Positions 1-9,925 of a DNA stretch of 64,000 bases are shown piece after piece; within the stretch, counting starts at the first letter, position 1, and each line of letters starts with the position of its first letter. The stretch is from Cymbomonas tetramitiformis. Its lineage: Eukaryota; Chlorophyta; Pyramimonadophyceae; Pyramimonadales; Pyramimonadaceae. The notes under the pieces were generated by a model, which worked only from the letters and a program-made list of their open reading frames with translations, was not told where the DNA came from and did no database searches. The stretch covers positions 1 to 64,000 of the forward strand of contig LGRX02035078.1 of the NCBI GenBank assembly GCA_001247695.2. Direction: 5' to 3'. The translations under genes were made by a program, and so were the position numbers.

Positions 1-161
1 GGTGGTTGGTGGTGGGTGGTGTGGTGGTAGGGCTTGTCGTGGGTGAGGTGGGTGCCGACGTTGGGCAATTTGATCCAAGCATGGTGCCATCTGTGCTGAT
101 AGTCAGAAAAGCCAACTCCGTCGGGATAGGTCCGCACAGGCCACTATTCCATTTGAGGTCC
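1..161 (-). CDS. LRR protein, last LRR and Ser/Thr/Pro-rich stalk (partial exon)
   Basis: Read on the minus strand from 161, this exon continues the phase of the 72-bp LRR exon at 1261-1332 (CT|G codon split). It encodes a terminal leucine-rich repeat containing NSGLCGPIPTELAFL, then a short linker with TSAPTSPTTSPTTTPP, a Thr/Pro/Ser-rich low-complexity stretch that runs off the window edge. GLCGPIP-like caps followed by a Pro/Thr stalk are typical of the end of extracellular LRR domains of plant-type receptor-like proteins. An acceptor AG lies just upstream in gene orientation, at 162-163. Whether a membrane anchor or kinase follows lies outside the window. The same gene may continue into the larger LRR array at 24.6-36.3 kb on the same strand; that is inference. 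Confidence 0.6.
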
Positions 162-420
162 CTGAATCCGCGCCCGCCCAGTTTCCGCCCCATCACTTTC
201 ACTCGCCGCCGTTGCACTTTTGCCGCCACCTTGTACGCTCAGCCCGCACCGCAAGGTAGTCATCCAGTCGGCATGTCACGTCCCACGTGCAGCACTCAAC
301 GTATACTACGATCAATGAGCCGTGGGCCGTGGAAAGGTCTGCCGGTGACAAAGTAACATCGCCGCGCGACATTCGGCTCCATCAGAGTTCAGTGACGGAT
401 CATCAAGTATTCATCATTGC
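156..420. repeat. Direct repeat copy 1 (intron 3' region)
   Basis: About 265 bp, repeated at 1327-1593 with scattered substitutions. Both copies start at the last bases of an LRR exon and extend into the upstream intron in minus-strand gene orientation, so the pair reflects duplication of an exon-intron unit of about 1.17 kb. Confidence 0.75.
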
Positions 421-1254
421 ACTACCTGACACCTGTCACCGAGATCACGGCGTGTCTGAACTGGTCATCAGCACATGCGATCATGAACACTTACGAATCA
501 GTTCAATATGATCAGTTTTCAGCAGCGGTTCGGTTCGTCAATCTCGATGCTATTGCCTATCATGAAAAGAGCGTTGCAGAAAAATATACATCCTCTCACG
601 GCACACTGCACAAGTAACACCGCCATTTATAGTGTGTCAGAACATCGAGCACAACAAGAGATCTGCCTCCTATACATAGACGGATCATACTCAGGAGCAT
701 CCCCCAAAGAGACACAATCGGAAGAATCCCTGGCCGCCACATATGCACGGATCAAAGCATCATTCGAGGCAGCCCAATCAGATCAATCATGCTTGACCGC
801 GGCATTGACAACACCTCAGAGCATGTGCCAGCTACCGACCGACCCCCGGCAAGCTATTCCCACACACAACTCAACAGTTGCCGCAACAGCTTTCTACACC
901 AATGATGCAGCCGAGCGTTTCAAATGCACCCTCCAACCTCACAACGCATTGCATTCCCGCTGTGAGACCCTTGCCAGGCCCAGTTTGCGTCGTCCACATC
1001 CTTTACTGAATGGCCTGCCTGCACAAGTATCCCGCATACGTGTAAAGGTCTGTTTGGCAACACGGCAGTGCGCACGAGATGTGGCTGTATATGTCGGAGT
1101 GCACAACTCAACGTCCACTACATTCAGTAGTATTTGCAAGCGAGCCTCCCTCCGTCCCATCGCCAGCCCTATCCCACAGGATCCCCAAATGCAATGCTGA
1201 CCAATGCCATGTGCGTCAGTGGAGTCGTCTTTCCCTTAGTGTTTCTTGCCACGC
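421..1254. other. Predicted intron of the LRR gene
   Basis: This is the remainder of the interval between LRR exons 1261-1332 and 1-161 on the minus strand. A plus-strand reading frame is open from 508 to 1200 (230 codons), but its composition is unremarkable and I recognise no domain in it. I treat it as a chance ORF inside an intron. Confidence 0.4.
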
Positions 1255-1260
1255 ACTTAC

Positions 1261-1332
1261 ATTAGAGTCATCGCCGTGAGCTCTCCCAGCTCCGTGGGCA
1301 CCGTGCCCGTCAAGCTGTTGTAGTCAAGGTCC
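1261..1332 (-). CDS. LRR exon, exactly 72 bp
   Basis: A single plant-type leucine-rich repeat with core NSLTGTVPTELGELTAM. It is flanked on the minus strand by an acceptor AG (plus-strand CTG at 1333-1335) and a GTAAGT donor (plus-strand ACTTAC at 1255-1260). Length and intron phase are the same as for the exons at 24.6-36.3 kb. The next exon in gene order would be 1-161. Confidence 0.65.
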
Positions 1333-1593
1333 CTGAATCCGCGCCCGCCCGGTTCCCGCCCCACCGCTTTCATTTGCAGTCGTTGCACTTTTGCCGCCAC
1401 CTTGTACTCTCAGCCCGCACCGCAAGGTAGTCATCCAGCCGGCAGGTCACGTCCCACGTGCAGCACTCAATGTATACTACGATCAGTGAGCCGTGGGCCG
1501 TGGAAAGGTCTGTCGGCGACAAAGCAAGATCGCCGTGCGGCATTCGGCTCCATCAGAGTGCAATGGCGGATCATCAAGTATTCATCATCGCAT
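1327..1593. repeat. Direct repeat copy 2 (intron 3' region)
   Basis: Second copy of the repeat at 156-420. It abuts the LRR exon at 1261-1332 in the same relation as copy 1 abuts the exon at 1-161. Confidence 0.75.
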
Positions 1594-1689
1594 TTCCTAA
1601 AACATGACAACGACAGCAGGCTCGGGATGAAGAATGGCTGCAGGATGCTTCGGAGAGAACATCAAAAGCAGCAGACACGCCCAGCTACT

Positions 1690-1962
1690 GGAGGCTGCTG
1701 TGTGACATGAAGAGAAAGTTCAGAGCCGTTGATGCGAACGAGTGGATTGCTTGTGCCTTGGGGAACGTGTGTTGTGACTCTCCCGAGGGAGGGCATTCCA
1801 CAGCCCACAGCACCCGGAAGGGTGCCGCTACCTGCGCACGTGCAGTGGGGGTAGTGCAACACGCCGGCATGGTCTACTACTTCGGGTGGATGGCACCGGG
1901 ATGGCAGCAGACAGCAGCACCGGAGGAGTTTAGAGTGCCGACACAAATCTCTGAGATACGGT
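1690..1962 (+). pseudogene. PAT0: tyrosine recombinase C-terminal fragment
   Basis: The plus-strand reading contains HSTRKGAATCARAVGV, the HxxR box of the tyrosine recombinase also found at 8420-8460 and 16500-16560, preceded by a stretch like NEWIACAL. An internal deletion then joins it to VYYFGW, close to the C-terminal DYYFAW of the PAT2 copy, so the GGW and catalytic Tyr segment is lost. This is the 3' remnant of an old DIRS/PAT-like retrotransposon. It keeps the catalytic His that PAT2 has lost. Confidence 0.75.
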
Positions 1963-2340
1963 AAAGAATGATCCGTGTGCAAAGAAATGTTTAAATCGGA
2001 TCATCGTGGAAATTGAGTGGTGTCTGCCACGTGTGATCTACGACCCTAGACAGTGTTTGCAGCCCTAGTGGCGATTCGTGTCACGTGTAGTGTCACAACA
2101 ACTAGACAAAAAGCCCGGGAAGCCTCATCGGCTTCAGCTCTGTTCTTTTGCCTTCCCTGCCCACCCAGACCATGAATCTCTATTCACTTTGCAGAGGAGC
2201 AGTTCCACTGAAATCCATACGGCTAGACTTTCATTGCCCTATTAAGTCCGGCCAGCAGGCTCAGACAACACCGGTCATACAAAAGCTATTTGAAACGTAA
2301 TGGATGGCAGGCATTGTGCCTTTTGGCAATGAATGCAAAA
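1963..2340 (+). repeat. PAT0 right end: split repeats B1-A2-B2
   Basis: B1 (ending GTGCAAAGAAA, 1987) is followed at once by A2 (starting TGTTTAAATCGG, 1988). A second B-like segment, TGGCAATGAATGCAAAA, lies at 2324-2340. The order and spacing match the right ends of PAT1 (8646-9056) and PAT2 (16744-17129). Split direct repeats arranged A1-ORFs-B1A2-B2 are the hallmark of PAT-like tyrosine-recombinase retroelements. Confidence 0.7.
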
Positions 2341-2545
2341 TCGCTGGCAGCCGTCAAGGGCCTGAGCCAATCGGTTTACCTCGCGGTACCGGCTGCGCGA
2401 CTGTGCCTTCGCAAGCTATATTTCGTGCTGGCCAGCAAGCGAGACTGGGAGGCGAAGCTGAAGCTGACTCGGCAGCCGTTCTACGACGTGAAATCTCTGC
2501 AAAGAGTACATGAAGCACTTCTTCGAGTGGATGACACCGTCGGGA
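2341..2545 (+). pseudogene. Reverse transcriptase thumb fragment, displaced
   Basis: The plus-strand frame reads LSQSVYLAVPAARLCLRKLYFVLA, nearly the sequence that ends the PAT2 RT domain (14340-14415), followed by SKRDWEAKLKLTRQPFYDV. It abuts the B2 repeat of PAT0 and runs in frame into the 30-bp minisatellite. A later part of pol therefore lies upstream of the gag part of PAT1, which implies rearrangement or a truncated nested copy. Confidence 0.7.
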
Positions 2546-2569
2546 AGTTGTGGGTGAAGCCTCACTCCG

Positions 2570-4482
2570 AGAGCGCGGTTGACTCAGCGGCGCACTCCGC
2601 GAGCGCGGTTGACTCAGCTGCGCACTGCGCGAGCGCGGTTGACTCAGCTGCGCACTGCGCGAGCGCGGTTGACTCAGCTGCGCACTCCGCGAGCGCGGTT
2701 GACTCAGCTGCGCACTTCGCGAGCGCGGTTGACTCAGCTGCGCACTCCGCGAGCGCGGTTGACTCAGCTGCGCACTCCGCGAGCGCGGTTGACTCAGCTG
2801 CGCACTGCGCGAGCGCGGTTGACTCAGCCGCGCACTCCGAAAGCGCGGCTGACTCAGCTGCGCACTCCGCGAGCGCGGTTGACTCAGCTGCGCACTGCGA
2901 GAGCGCGGTTGACTCACTCAGCGGCGCACTGCGAGAGCGCGGTTGACTCAGCTGCGCACTGCGAGAGCGCGGTTGACTCAGCGGCGCACTGCGAGAGCGC
3001 GGTTGACTCAGCTGCGCACTCCGCGAGCGCGGTTGACTCAGCTGCGCACTCCGCGAGGGCGGTTGACTCAGCGGCGCACTGCGAGAGCGCGGTTGACTCA
3101 GCTGTGCACTGCGAGAGTGCGGTTGACTCAGCTGCGCACTGCGAGAGCGCGGTTGACTCAGCGGCGCACTGCGCGAGCGCGGTTGACTCAGCTGCGCACT
3201 GCGCGAGCGCGTTTGACTCAGCTGCGCACTGCGAGAGCGCGGTTGACTCAGCGGCGCACTGCGAGAGCGCGGTTGACTCAGCTGCGCACTGCGCGAGCGC
3301 GGTTGACTCAGCGGCGCACTGCGCGAGCGCGGTTGACTCAGCTGCGCACTCCGCGAGCGCGGTTGACTCAGCGGCGCACTGCGAGCGGTTGACTCAGCTG
3401 CGCACTGCGCGAGCGCGGTTGACTCAGCTGCGCACTCCGCGAGCGCGGTTGACTCAGCTGCGCACTTCGCGAGCGCGGTTGACTCAGCTGCGCACTCCGC
3501 GAGCGCGGTTGACTCAGCTGCGCACTCCGCGAGCGCGGTTGACTCAGCTGCGCACTGCGCGAGCGCGGTTGACTCAGCCGCGCACTCCGAAAGCGCGGTG
3601 ACTCAGCTGCGCACTCCGCGAGCGCGGTTGACTCAGCTGCGCACTGCGAGAGCGCGGTTGACTCAGCGGCGCACTGCGCGAGCGCGGTTGACTCAGCTGC
3701 GCACTGCGAGAGCGCGGTTGACTCAGCGGCGCACTGCGAGAGCGCGGTTGACTCAGCTGCGCACTGCGAGAGCGCGGTTGACTCAGCGGCGCACTGCGAG
3801 AGCGCGGTTGACTCAGCGGCGCACTGCGCGAGCGCGGTTGACTCAGCTGCGCACTGCGAGAGCGCGGTTGACTCAGCTGCGCACTGCGCGAGCGCGGTTG
3901 ACTCAGCTGTGCACTCCGCGAGCGCGGTTGACTCAGCGGCGCACTGCGAGAGCGCGGTTGACTCAGCTGCGCACTCCGAGAGCGCGGTTGACTCAGCTGC
4001 ACACTCCGCGAGCGCGGTTGACTCAGCTGCGCACTCCGCGAGCGCGGTTGACTCAGCTGCGCACTGCGAGAGCGCGGTTGACTTGACTTGACTCAGCTGC
4101 GCACTGCGAGGGCGCGGTTGACTTAGCGCGCACTCCGCGAGCGCGGTTGACTCAGCTGCGCACTCCGCGAGCGCGGTTGACTCAGCTGCGCACTGCGAGA
4201 GCGCGGTTGACTCAGCGGCGCACTGCGCGAGCGCGGTTGACTCAGCTGCGCACTGCGCGAGCGCGGTTGACGCAGCTTTGACTCCGAGAGCGCGGTTGAC
4301 TCAGCTGCGCACTCCGCGAGCGCGGTTGACTCAGCTGCGCACTGCGAGAGCGCGGTTGACTCAGCTGCGCACTCCGCGAGCGCGGTTGACTCAGCTGCGC
4401 ACTGCGAGAGCGCGGTTGACTCAGCCGCGCACTGCGAGAGCGCGGTTGACTCAGCTGCGCACTCCGCGAGCGCGGTTGACTC
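2570..4482 (+). repeat. 30-bp minisatellite (about 64 units) in the PAT1 gag frame
   Basis: The near-perfect unit is GCGAGCGCGGTTGACTCAGC plus TGCGCACTCC, with GC/GA and CC/GC variants. Thirty base pairs equal ten codons, so the array reads as repeated AVDSAAHSAS in one frame. That frame continues at the right edge into DSVTDKENAPTMEDL and the gag C-terminal region. Small indels at about 2913, 3383, 3597 and 4080 shift the frame between blocks. The array lies where the intact homologue PAT2 has a coiled-coil, low-complexity Gag region, so the expansion probably began inside gag. Confidence 0.9.
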
Positions 4483-4822
4483 CGTCACGGACAAGGAGAA
4501 CGCGCCCACCATGGAGGACCTCGGCGAGGGGGTTTCCGCCGCGCACAACACCGTTAAGGGCGTCCTTGCCCTCCTCAACAACCGCTACACCATGATCCAG
4601 CTCAGGGCGAGAATGGAATCGGACGCCACTGTCCACGGTGGAGCTGAAAGCGTTGCGTGCGAAGCTGGCGTTCATCGAGGAGAAGGTGTACGCTGGGTCT
4701 GAAGGGTTGGTGACCGACTCCGTTCTCACCGAGTGGTTGAAGGAATTCGACGCCCGGAAAGCGAAGGCCGTGATGAAAGAATACGCACGCCAAGGCCAGT
4801 GCCAAAGTTTCGGCTTTTCGTG
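4475..4822 (+). pseudogene. PAT1 ORF1 (gag-like), C-terminal half
   Basis: The reading frames align with PAT2 ORF1. HNTVKGVLALLNNRYTMIQLR corresponds to the NSVHGIYALLCNRWTMLELR region of PAT2, and ALRAKLAFIEEKVY with LTEWLKEFDARKAKAVM corresponds to the segment ending LNDFDKNRGRAML. A frameshift near 4620-4640 separates the two halves. The N-terminal part is replaced by the 30-bp minisatellite. This is the nucleocapsid-like protein of a tyrosine-recombinase retroelement; it has no zinc knuckle. Confidence 0.7.
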
Positions 4823-4914
4823 ATCTTCAGGGAAGAAAAGGTAAAGGCGGTGCAACAGGAAAAGGCAAGGCGAGCGCAGTAATGGCAAGGGTCAGGACTT
4901 GGGCGCGGCACCCA

Positions 4915-5400
4915 GGCCCAGACCTAACATTCCGCGCAGAAAGGTGTTGGACGCCCTGCGCCTCTCGGGGCCCAGACCTAACATTCCGCGCAGAAAGGTG
5001 TTGGACGCCCTGCGCCTCTCGGGGCCCAGACCTAACATTCCGCGCAGAAAGGTGTTGGACGCCCTGCGCCTCTCGGGGAGACAGACCTAACATTCCGCGC
5101 AGAAAGGTGTTGGACGCCCTGCGCCTCTCGGGAGCCCAGACCTAACATTCCGCGCAGAAAGGTGTTGGGCCCTCGCCTCTCGAGCCCAGACCTAACATTC
5201 AGCGCCGAAGGTGTTGGACGCCCTGCGCCTCTCGGAGCCCAGACCTAACATTCCGCGCAGAAAGGTGTTGGACGCCCTGCGCCTCTCGAGCCCAGACCTA
5301 ACATTCCGCGCAGAAAGGTGTTGGACGCCCTGCGCCTCTCGGGGCCCAGACCTAACATTCCGCGCAGAAAGGTGTTGGACGCCCTGCGCCTCTCGGGGCG
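4915..5400 (+). repeat. 54-bp tandem repeat, 9 units, in-frame (18 codons)
   Basis: The unit begins CCCAGACCTAACATTCCGCG and ends GCGCCTCTCGGGG. Translated, it gives repeated RPNIPRRKVLDALRLSG. It lies between the gag-like fragment and the RT of PAT1, where PAT2 has the N-terminal extension of ORF2. The unit at about 5165-5215 is shortened and diverged. Confidence 0.9.
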
Positions 5401-6540
5401 TCCAACGACGGGAACCCACCTTGCAAGAAAAGGTGCGGAGCATTAGGGGGCCTGGCGCGCAGCTGGCGCGAACTGCGAGGTGATGTAGTGGATCAGCAAA
5501 GGGGCCAAGATGCGCTGGGTTGACAAAGCGCCTCTGCCTTTCCATCCCGGAGTGTTCCTGGCCGACGCCAGCCCTCTGCAGCTGGAGTGGATGGCTGCAG
5601 TGACCGAGCGGTGTCTCAAAACGGGCGCATGGGTGACGCGAGGAGGCGACAATATGTGTCCAGGGTGTTTCTGGTGCCGAACCCGGGGACGAACAAGAGG
5701 CGTCTTGTGATGGACTTCCGCTGGTTGAACTCGCGCGTCAAGTCGCGCTGCAAGATAGAGACTCTAAGAAGTTGCGACGGCTGGCCAAGCCGGACAACTG
5801 GTGCTTCAGCTTCGACCTCCAGGACGGGTACCACGTCGTGGGGATCAACCCCGCATTCCAGGAGTACATGCAGTTCGACGTGTGGGGGGAGCTGTTTCAG
5901 TGCGGCTCCCTTCCTTTCGGGTTTAACGACTTGCCTCGCATTTTCGTCAAGGTAATGAAGGTGCTGGTGGAGTGCCTTCCCTCCCCGAGGTCCGCTGAGG
6001 ATCGGCGAGAGGTGCGGAAGCTGCAAAGCGAAAGCAAGGTGCGACGGAGTTGGGCAGTTCGCAGGCGAGCTGGAGGATGCGGCCGCGAGGAGCATCAGCA
6101 GGGGGCGCGGGTGCTCCCTTACATGAACGGCTTCTTGCTGTTACTGAGCAGCAGTATCGAGGCGCTCAGGGCGCAAGAGCTGCTTGAACCGCAACAAAAA
6201 GAAGGGGCACTGGGAGGCGGCACAGCTGGTGGAGCACCTCGGGCTGGAGGTGGACCTCAAGGCCGGACAGTTCCACGTGACACCGGCGAGATTACAGAAC
6301 ATTCATGTGAAGGCCAAGGCGCTTCTCAGCAAGGCGTCGGGGCAACGTCGATGGCTGTCAGCCCAAAGGATTGCAGCGTTCGCGGGACTCTGCCAGTCAG
6401 TGTACCTAGCAGTGCCTCTGGCCAGACTGTCTCGCAGGGAGCTGCACTACGTGCTCTTCACCAAGCGGGGCTGGAGCTCACACGGCAGGCGTAAAGTGGT
6501 GGCTCAGGCTGCCAGCTCAGTGCCGGTGGAACAGTCGTAA
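5401..6540 (+). pseudogene. PAT1 reverse transcriptase, frameshifted and catalytically dead
   Basis: In order: the N-terminal match KMRWVDKAPLPFHPGVFL, then LVMDFRWLN, then NWCFSFDLQDGYHVVGIN, then the catalytic box, then QSVYLAVPLARLSRRELHYVL. Frames change near 5640, 5765 and 6180. The YxDD motif, YMDDF in PAT2, here reads YMNGF (about 6121-6135), so both catalytic aspartates are lost. The family is the RT of DIRS/PAT-like retroelements, which makes cDNA for insertion by the downstream recombinase. Confidence 0.85.
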
Positions 6541-6544
6541 GATC

Positions 6545-7338
6545 TGACGAAGCCCGATGAGAGCGAAGCTGCGCACCGACTCTTCCCTCTTCGCTTGGGG
6601 CGGAGTGCTGAACCTGAAGCATGCGGCAGGGGGATTCCGGTCGGATGAACTCCGCCACCTGCACATCACGCACCTCGAGTTGGAGGCCGTCTACAAGACG
6701 GTGCAGTCGTTTCTGAGGGAGCTCGCTGGCAATGTGGTGCGCCTGTACTGCGACAACCAGGCGGTGGTGGCGATGCTCAGCCACTTCACCTCGCGGAACC
6801 CCGAGCTGATGCGGCGCATGCGGCTTCTGTGGATCCTCCTCGACTTACGACATCGAGCTCCAAGCAAGGTACATCAGAAGCGAGGTAAACGAGTGGGCCG
6901 ACCGGCTGTCCCCGGACAGCGACGTGGCGAATTGGCGGCTGACCCGGCGGTGGTTCTGGTGGGCCGAGCGGGAGTGGCGTCGGCACACAGTGGACCGCTT
7001 TGCTTCCGAGCTCTCGGCTCAGTTGCCTCGGTACTGCGCACAGTGGCACGACCCGGGGTGCGAGGGCGTGGACTCTTTGGCCTTTTCCGGGTTAGGAGAG
7101 GTGAACTGGGTCAACCCGCCGTGGTCTCTCCTCGACGAGGTGGCGCACAAGCTGCGGGAGGAACGGTGCTCCGCCACGGTGGTGGCGCCCTACTGGTTGG
7201 GGCAGATATGGTTCCAGCAGCTGGAGGCCATGGCCGACGAGTCATTCTGCCCAGGGGCAGGGACCTCTTTACTCCCAGCAGAGGCTGGGAGGGTTCGAGA
7301 TGGGACGGCGTCATGTTCTGCATCTCCGCCTCCCGGTG
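6545..7338 (+). pseudogene. PAT1 RNase H and methyltransferase-like domain
   Basis: RNase H signatures are RTDSSLFAWGGVLNL, HITHLELEAVYKTV, LYCDNQAVVAML and EWADRLS. They are followed by TVDRFASELSAQLPRY, VNWVNPPWSLLDEVAHKL and ATVVAPYWLG. A frameshift near 6850-6890 separates RNase H from the FAS...NPPW module. DIRS-group elements often carry a Dam-like methyltransferase-related domain at this place. The frame ends at a TGA at 7337-7339, at the same place relative to the recombinase as in PAT2. Confidence 0.8.
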
Positions 7339-8600
7339 AGGCACTATGTGCAGGAGGCGAGGCGGGCGGCCGGGCACACTCCGCAGACGGGGTTGGTGCG
7401 GGGCTGCAAGGTGAAGGTGTACTGACCCGTAGACGTTGCTTGGTACCCGGGCACAGTGGGCGACACCGGCGAAGATGGTCTGACCTGGGTGGTCTGCGAC
7501 GACGGTAACGAGGAGGTCTTGGAGATGAGCAAGGAGAAGTATGAGGTGCTCCCGGCGGCGGTGCAGCATTTGAGCAGCTGGGATGCAGCACTTCAGGAGC
7601 GCTGGAGAGGGGAGCTGGGGGACAGCTCTCTCACGGAGCTGGCGGTGCAGATGCAGGCAGCAGCATTGGGCGACAAGATGGTGGGCAAGTACCGGCCGAA
7701 TGCGGAGGGCCTTCTGTGTGTCCGAGGGGCGCCAGTGGCTGCCGGCCACGGAGGTCACGGTGCCCACTGCCTGGCCAGTGGGACAGTGCAGGCGGCCAAC
7801 AAAGCCTTACCTCTCCGCCATCAACAACCACCACGAGGACATGGGGTACCCCGGGCCTGCAAAGGGCCGGGGTGTCTCGAGAGCGGTGAAGGCCATGTCC
7901 TCCCTGCAGGTGCGGGCAGCAGATGATGCAGGTGATGAGCGGACCTGGCTGCCGGCCAGGCATGTCTCGGCGATGCATGCGCACATGCTGCAGCTGCAGC
8001 CGGTGGGCATGACAGAGACGGAGCTGCTCCGGGCGTGCACCTACGTGGTGTTTACATTTGTCACCTTCGGTAGGCCGGACACTGGTGTGCCCATGCAGCG
8101 AACCCACATCAGCATCACTGGTGACACCGTCTCCGTGGTTCTCCACAAGGAGAAGGGCAGGAGGCATGTGCGCCTCAAAAGGAGGCTCACCATCCCCGCA
8201 GCGGGGGTGCTGGGCCTGGTGAAGCTCCTGCAGCACTGGCAGCAGGTGCGGGATGCTAGTTGGGTGCAGCACCCAGTAGCGAGCGCCAAGGATCGGAGCA
8301 GCTACCGGAGGCTGCCGTGGGAGCGGGGCAAGCTCCAGTTGGCGCAAGCTAATGGCTGGGTGCGGTTGGCATTGGAGGAGCTGGGTGTGTCCCTCCGAAA
8401 GGGGGACACTTCTCTGGCCACAGCACCCGCAAGGGGGCTTGTACATGTGCCAGGGCGGTTGGCACCACACTGGAGAGGTGCTGCTTCTTGGGCGGCTGGT
8501 CTCAGCTGTCCTCCGCCATCCACTCCTACATTAACCCGACAGCTGTTCCTGATGAGCACATGGAGAAGTATTTCGGTTGGACCACTCCGAGGTGGTGAGT
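7338..8600 (+). pseudogene. PAT1 Tudor-like domain plus tyrosine recombinase
   Basis: The reading starts across the TGA that ends the previous frame, LPVRHYVQEARR. A Tudor-like domain follows (about 7405-7545: GCKVKVY, then a stop, then AWYPGTVGD and VCDDGNEEVLEMSKEKYEV), then the recombinase. Catalytic boxes are FGRPDTGVPM (box I Arg), HSTRKG (HxxR), GGWSQLSSA and the presumed nucleophile Tyr in HSYINPTA. Several frameshifts (about 7700, 7790 and 8400-8440) and the stop make it a pseudogene. It keeps the HxxR His that is lost in PAT2. Confidence 0.8.
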
Positions 8601-8645
8601 ACAGCAGCCTGGCACGGGCCAGTGTGCCTGATGATCTTTGTGACA

Positions 8646-9056
8646 TGGCAATGAGATGTAAAGTGCAAAAGAAATGGTTAAATTGGAGTCCGCGGAATTT
8701 AAGAGGTTTCTGTGCCGGTAGATCGATCAGAGTTTCCTGAGCCGTCAGATCAAAAGCATCGTTGACCTAGATCTGAAGGCTTTACACACGACAGTATTTA
8801 GGAGTTCTGACAACGGGAATCCGCAGTTCTGTTCGTTTGCCTTCCCTACCCACCCAACCCAGCGGACTCTAAACGTTTTGCCTAGAAGCTGTGTATCAGC
8901 CTCGAACTATTTGAAGCATCCACAAATAGACATTCACTGGCTGAACATTTCACAGTCTGAGCTGGTAGCTTAGACAGCCCCAGCCAGACAAATGCTATTT
9001 GTGTAATGGATGCATGTTAGTGCCTTTTGGCAACGAGATGTAAAGTGCAGAAGAAA
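8646..9056 (+). repeat. PAT1 right end: B1 (8646-8674), A2 (8675-), B2 (9028-9056)
   Basis: B1 and B2 are 29-bp near-identical copies beginning TGGCAA and ending GAAA; B1 is immediately followed by A2, TGGTTAAATTGGAG. After B2 the sequence continues as the copia X LTR (TAGACTACGCTTTGCC). The matching left end, A1, is not present in the window. Confidence 0.75.
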
Positions 9057-9204
9057 TAGACTACGCTTTGCCAATCTTGCAGGGAGTCGCTGTGATTGGG
9101 TGAAAAGTATTCACGGCGTTTGGCGTTCAAACTGTGAACGCTTTAAGGAAACGGCTAATGAATGTTTAGTTACTTTTCGTGGAAGCACACCTGGAATTCC
9201 AACA
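9057..9204 (+). repeat. Copia X 5' LTR, right part (interrupted by PAT1)
   Basis: It matches the end of the copia X 3' LTR (10194-10267 joined to 23558-23641): GACTACGCTTTGCCAATC, then TTCACGGCGTTTGGCGTT, ending GGAATTCCAACA. PAT1's B2 repeat abuts it, so PAT1 inserted in this LTR. The left part of the LTR is not in the window or was deleted. Confidence 0.7.
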
Positions 9205-9218
9205 GGTTATGGTCCCAC
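9205..9218 (+). promoter_or_regulatory. Copia X primer-binding site (half tRNA-iMet)
   Basis: GGTTATGGTCCCAC lies directly after the LTR. It differs by one base from the site of copia Y and Z, and is complementary to the anticodon stem-loop of initiator tRNA-Met, as in Drosophila copia. Confidence 0.6.
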
Positions 9219-9925
9219 TGGGCACTTCTAATGCACGAGTTGCTATCACGCTAAATTCACAGCGCGCAGTACTTCAGTATGGGTAGGACTGAGACTCGTC
9301 GAGGAGTTGGCGGTGCCAGTTCTCCTGTTCCTCCGTGGTTCTGGAGTGTTGAGTATAAACCTGCAGTGATGACTTCAGAAGAATAGCGATAATTTTGGCG
9401 CAGAGCGCAGAAGTACAATAGACAAGTCCCGAAAACTGATCCCGGGTAACGGATTACGCTTTAAGGTCATAAGATTCCCGAATTTGCATGACGTCGATGA
9501 CCTTAAAGCGTAATCCGTAACCCGGAGCGATTTGTTTCGACGTCGTAATGGCCAAAATCGGCTCTTATGACGTATACGTACTAACGCATTACGTCTTAAT
9601 ATTCCGTCACAAGACAATTACTAGCTACTCGATAACGTCGATTTAGAATATTCCAGAAATTCTATGAATCTCGCGATCAGATCAGCGTGTACAAGAGAGC
9701 GAGTGTTTCATCTCGCATGATTAGTATCATATTAGTCATTCATATATTTCTGTAAACATCTATCTATTTATAGATATAAAATGACTGGAGCCGGAAAGAG
9801 AGCACCACCCCTATGACTGGAGCTGGAGAATAGATAGAAGGGGCTCTGGCGCAAAAACTGACTAGACTGTAACCCTTTAGAAGGGGTATTGGATCCTGGG
9901 GTAGACTGTCACCCTTTAGAAGGGG
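9219..9925 (+). mobile_element. Copia X internal region, coding part deleted
   Basis: About 0.7 kb between primer site and 3' LTR with no recognisable gag or pol. The right end has ACTGGAGC-type 3' UTR repeats and a duplicated CCTTTAGAAGGGGTATTGGA junction (about 9870-9890 and 9911-9932). A 29-bp inverted repeat lies at 9442-9525. This is a deletion derivative. Confidence 0.6.
9442..9525. repeat. 29-bp inverted repeat with 26-bp loop
   Basis: The left arm 9442-9470 (CCGGGTAACGGATTACGCTT...) and right arm 9497-9525 are reverse complements with a single mismatch. They would form a strong hairpin or could be a small foldback element. Confidence 0.85.

Noticed and set aside
508..1200. 230-codon plus-strand ORF as a host gene
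   Set aside because: It lies inside a predicted intron between two LRR exons, with no recognisable domain and ordinary composition.
2354..2917. Minus-strand ORF of repeated RSRSAQLSQP across the 30-bp minisatellite
   Set aside because: A 30-bp repeat keeps several frames open by design. Only the AVDSAAH frame joins recognisable Gag sequence at its right edge.
2570..4482. CRISPR-like array
   Set aside because: The units are directly adjacent with no unique spacers, and the context is a eukaryotic retroelement.
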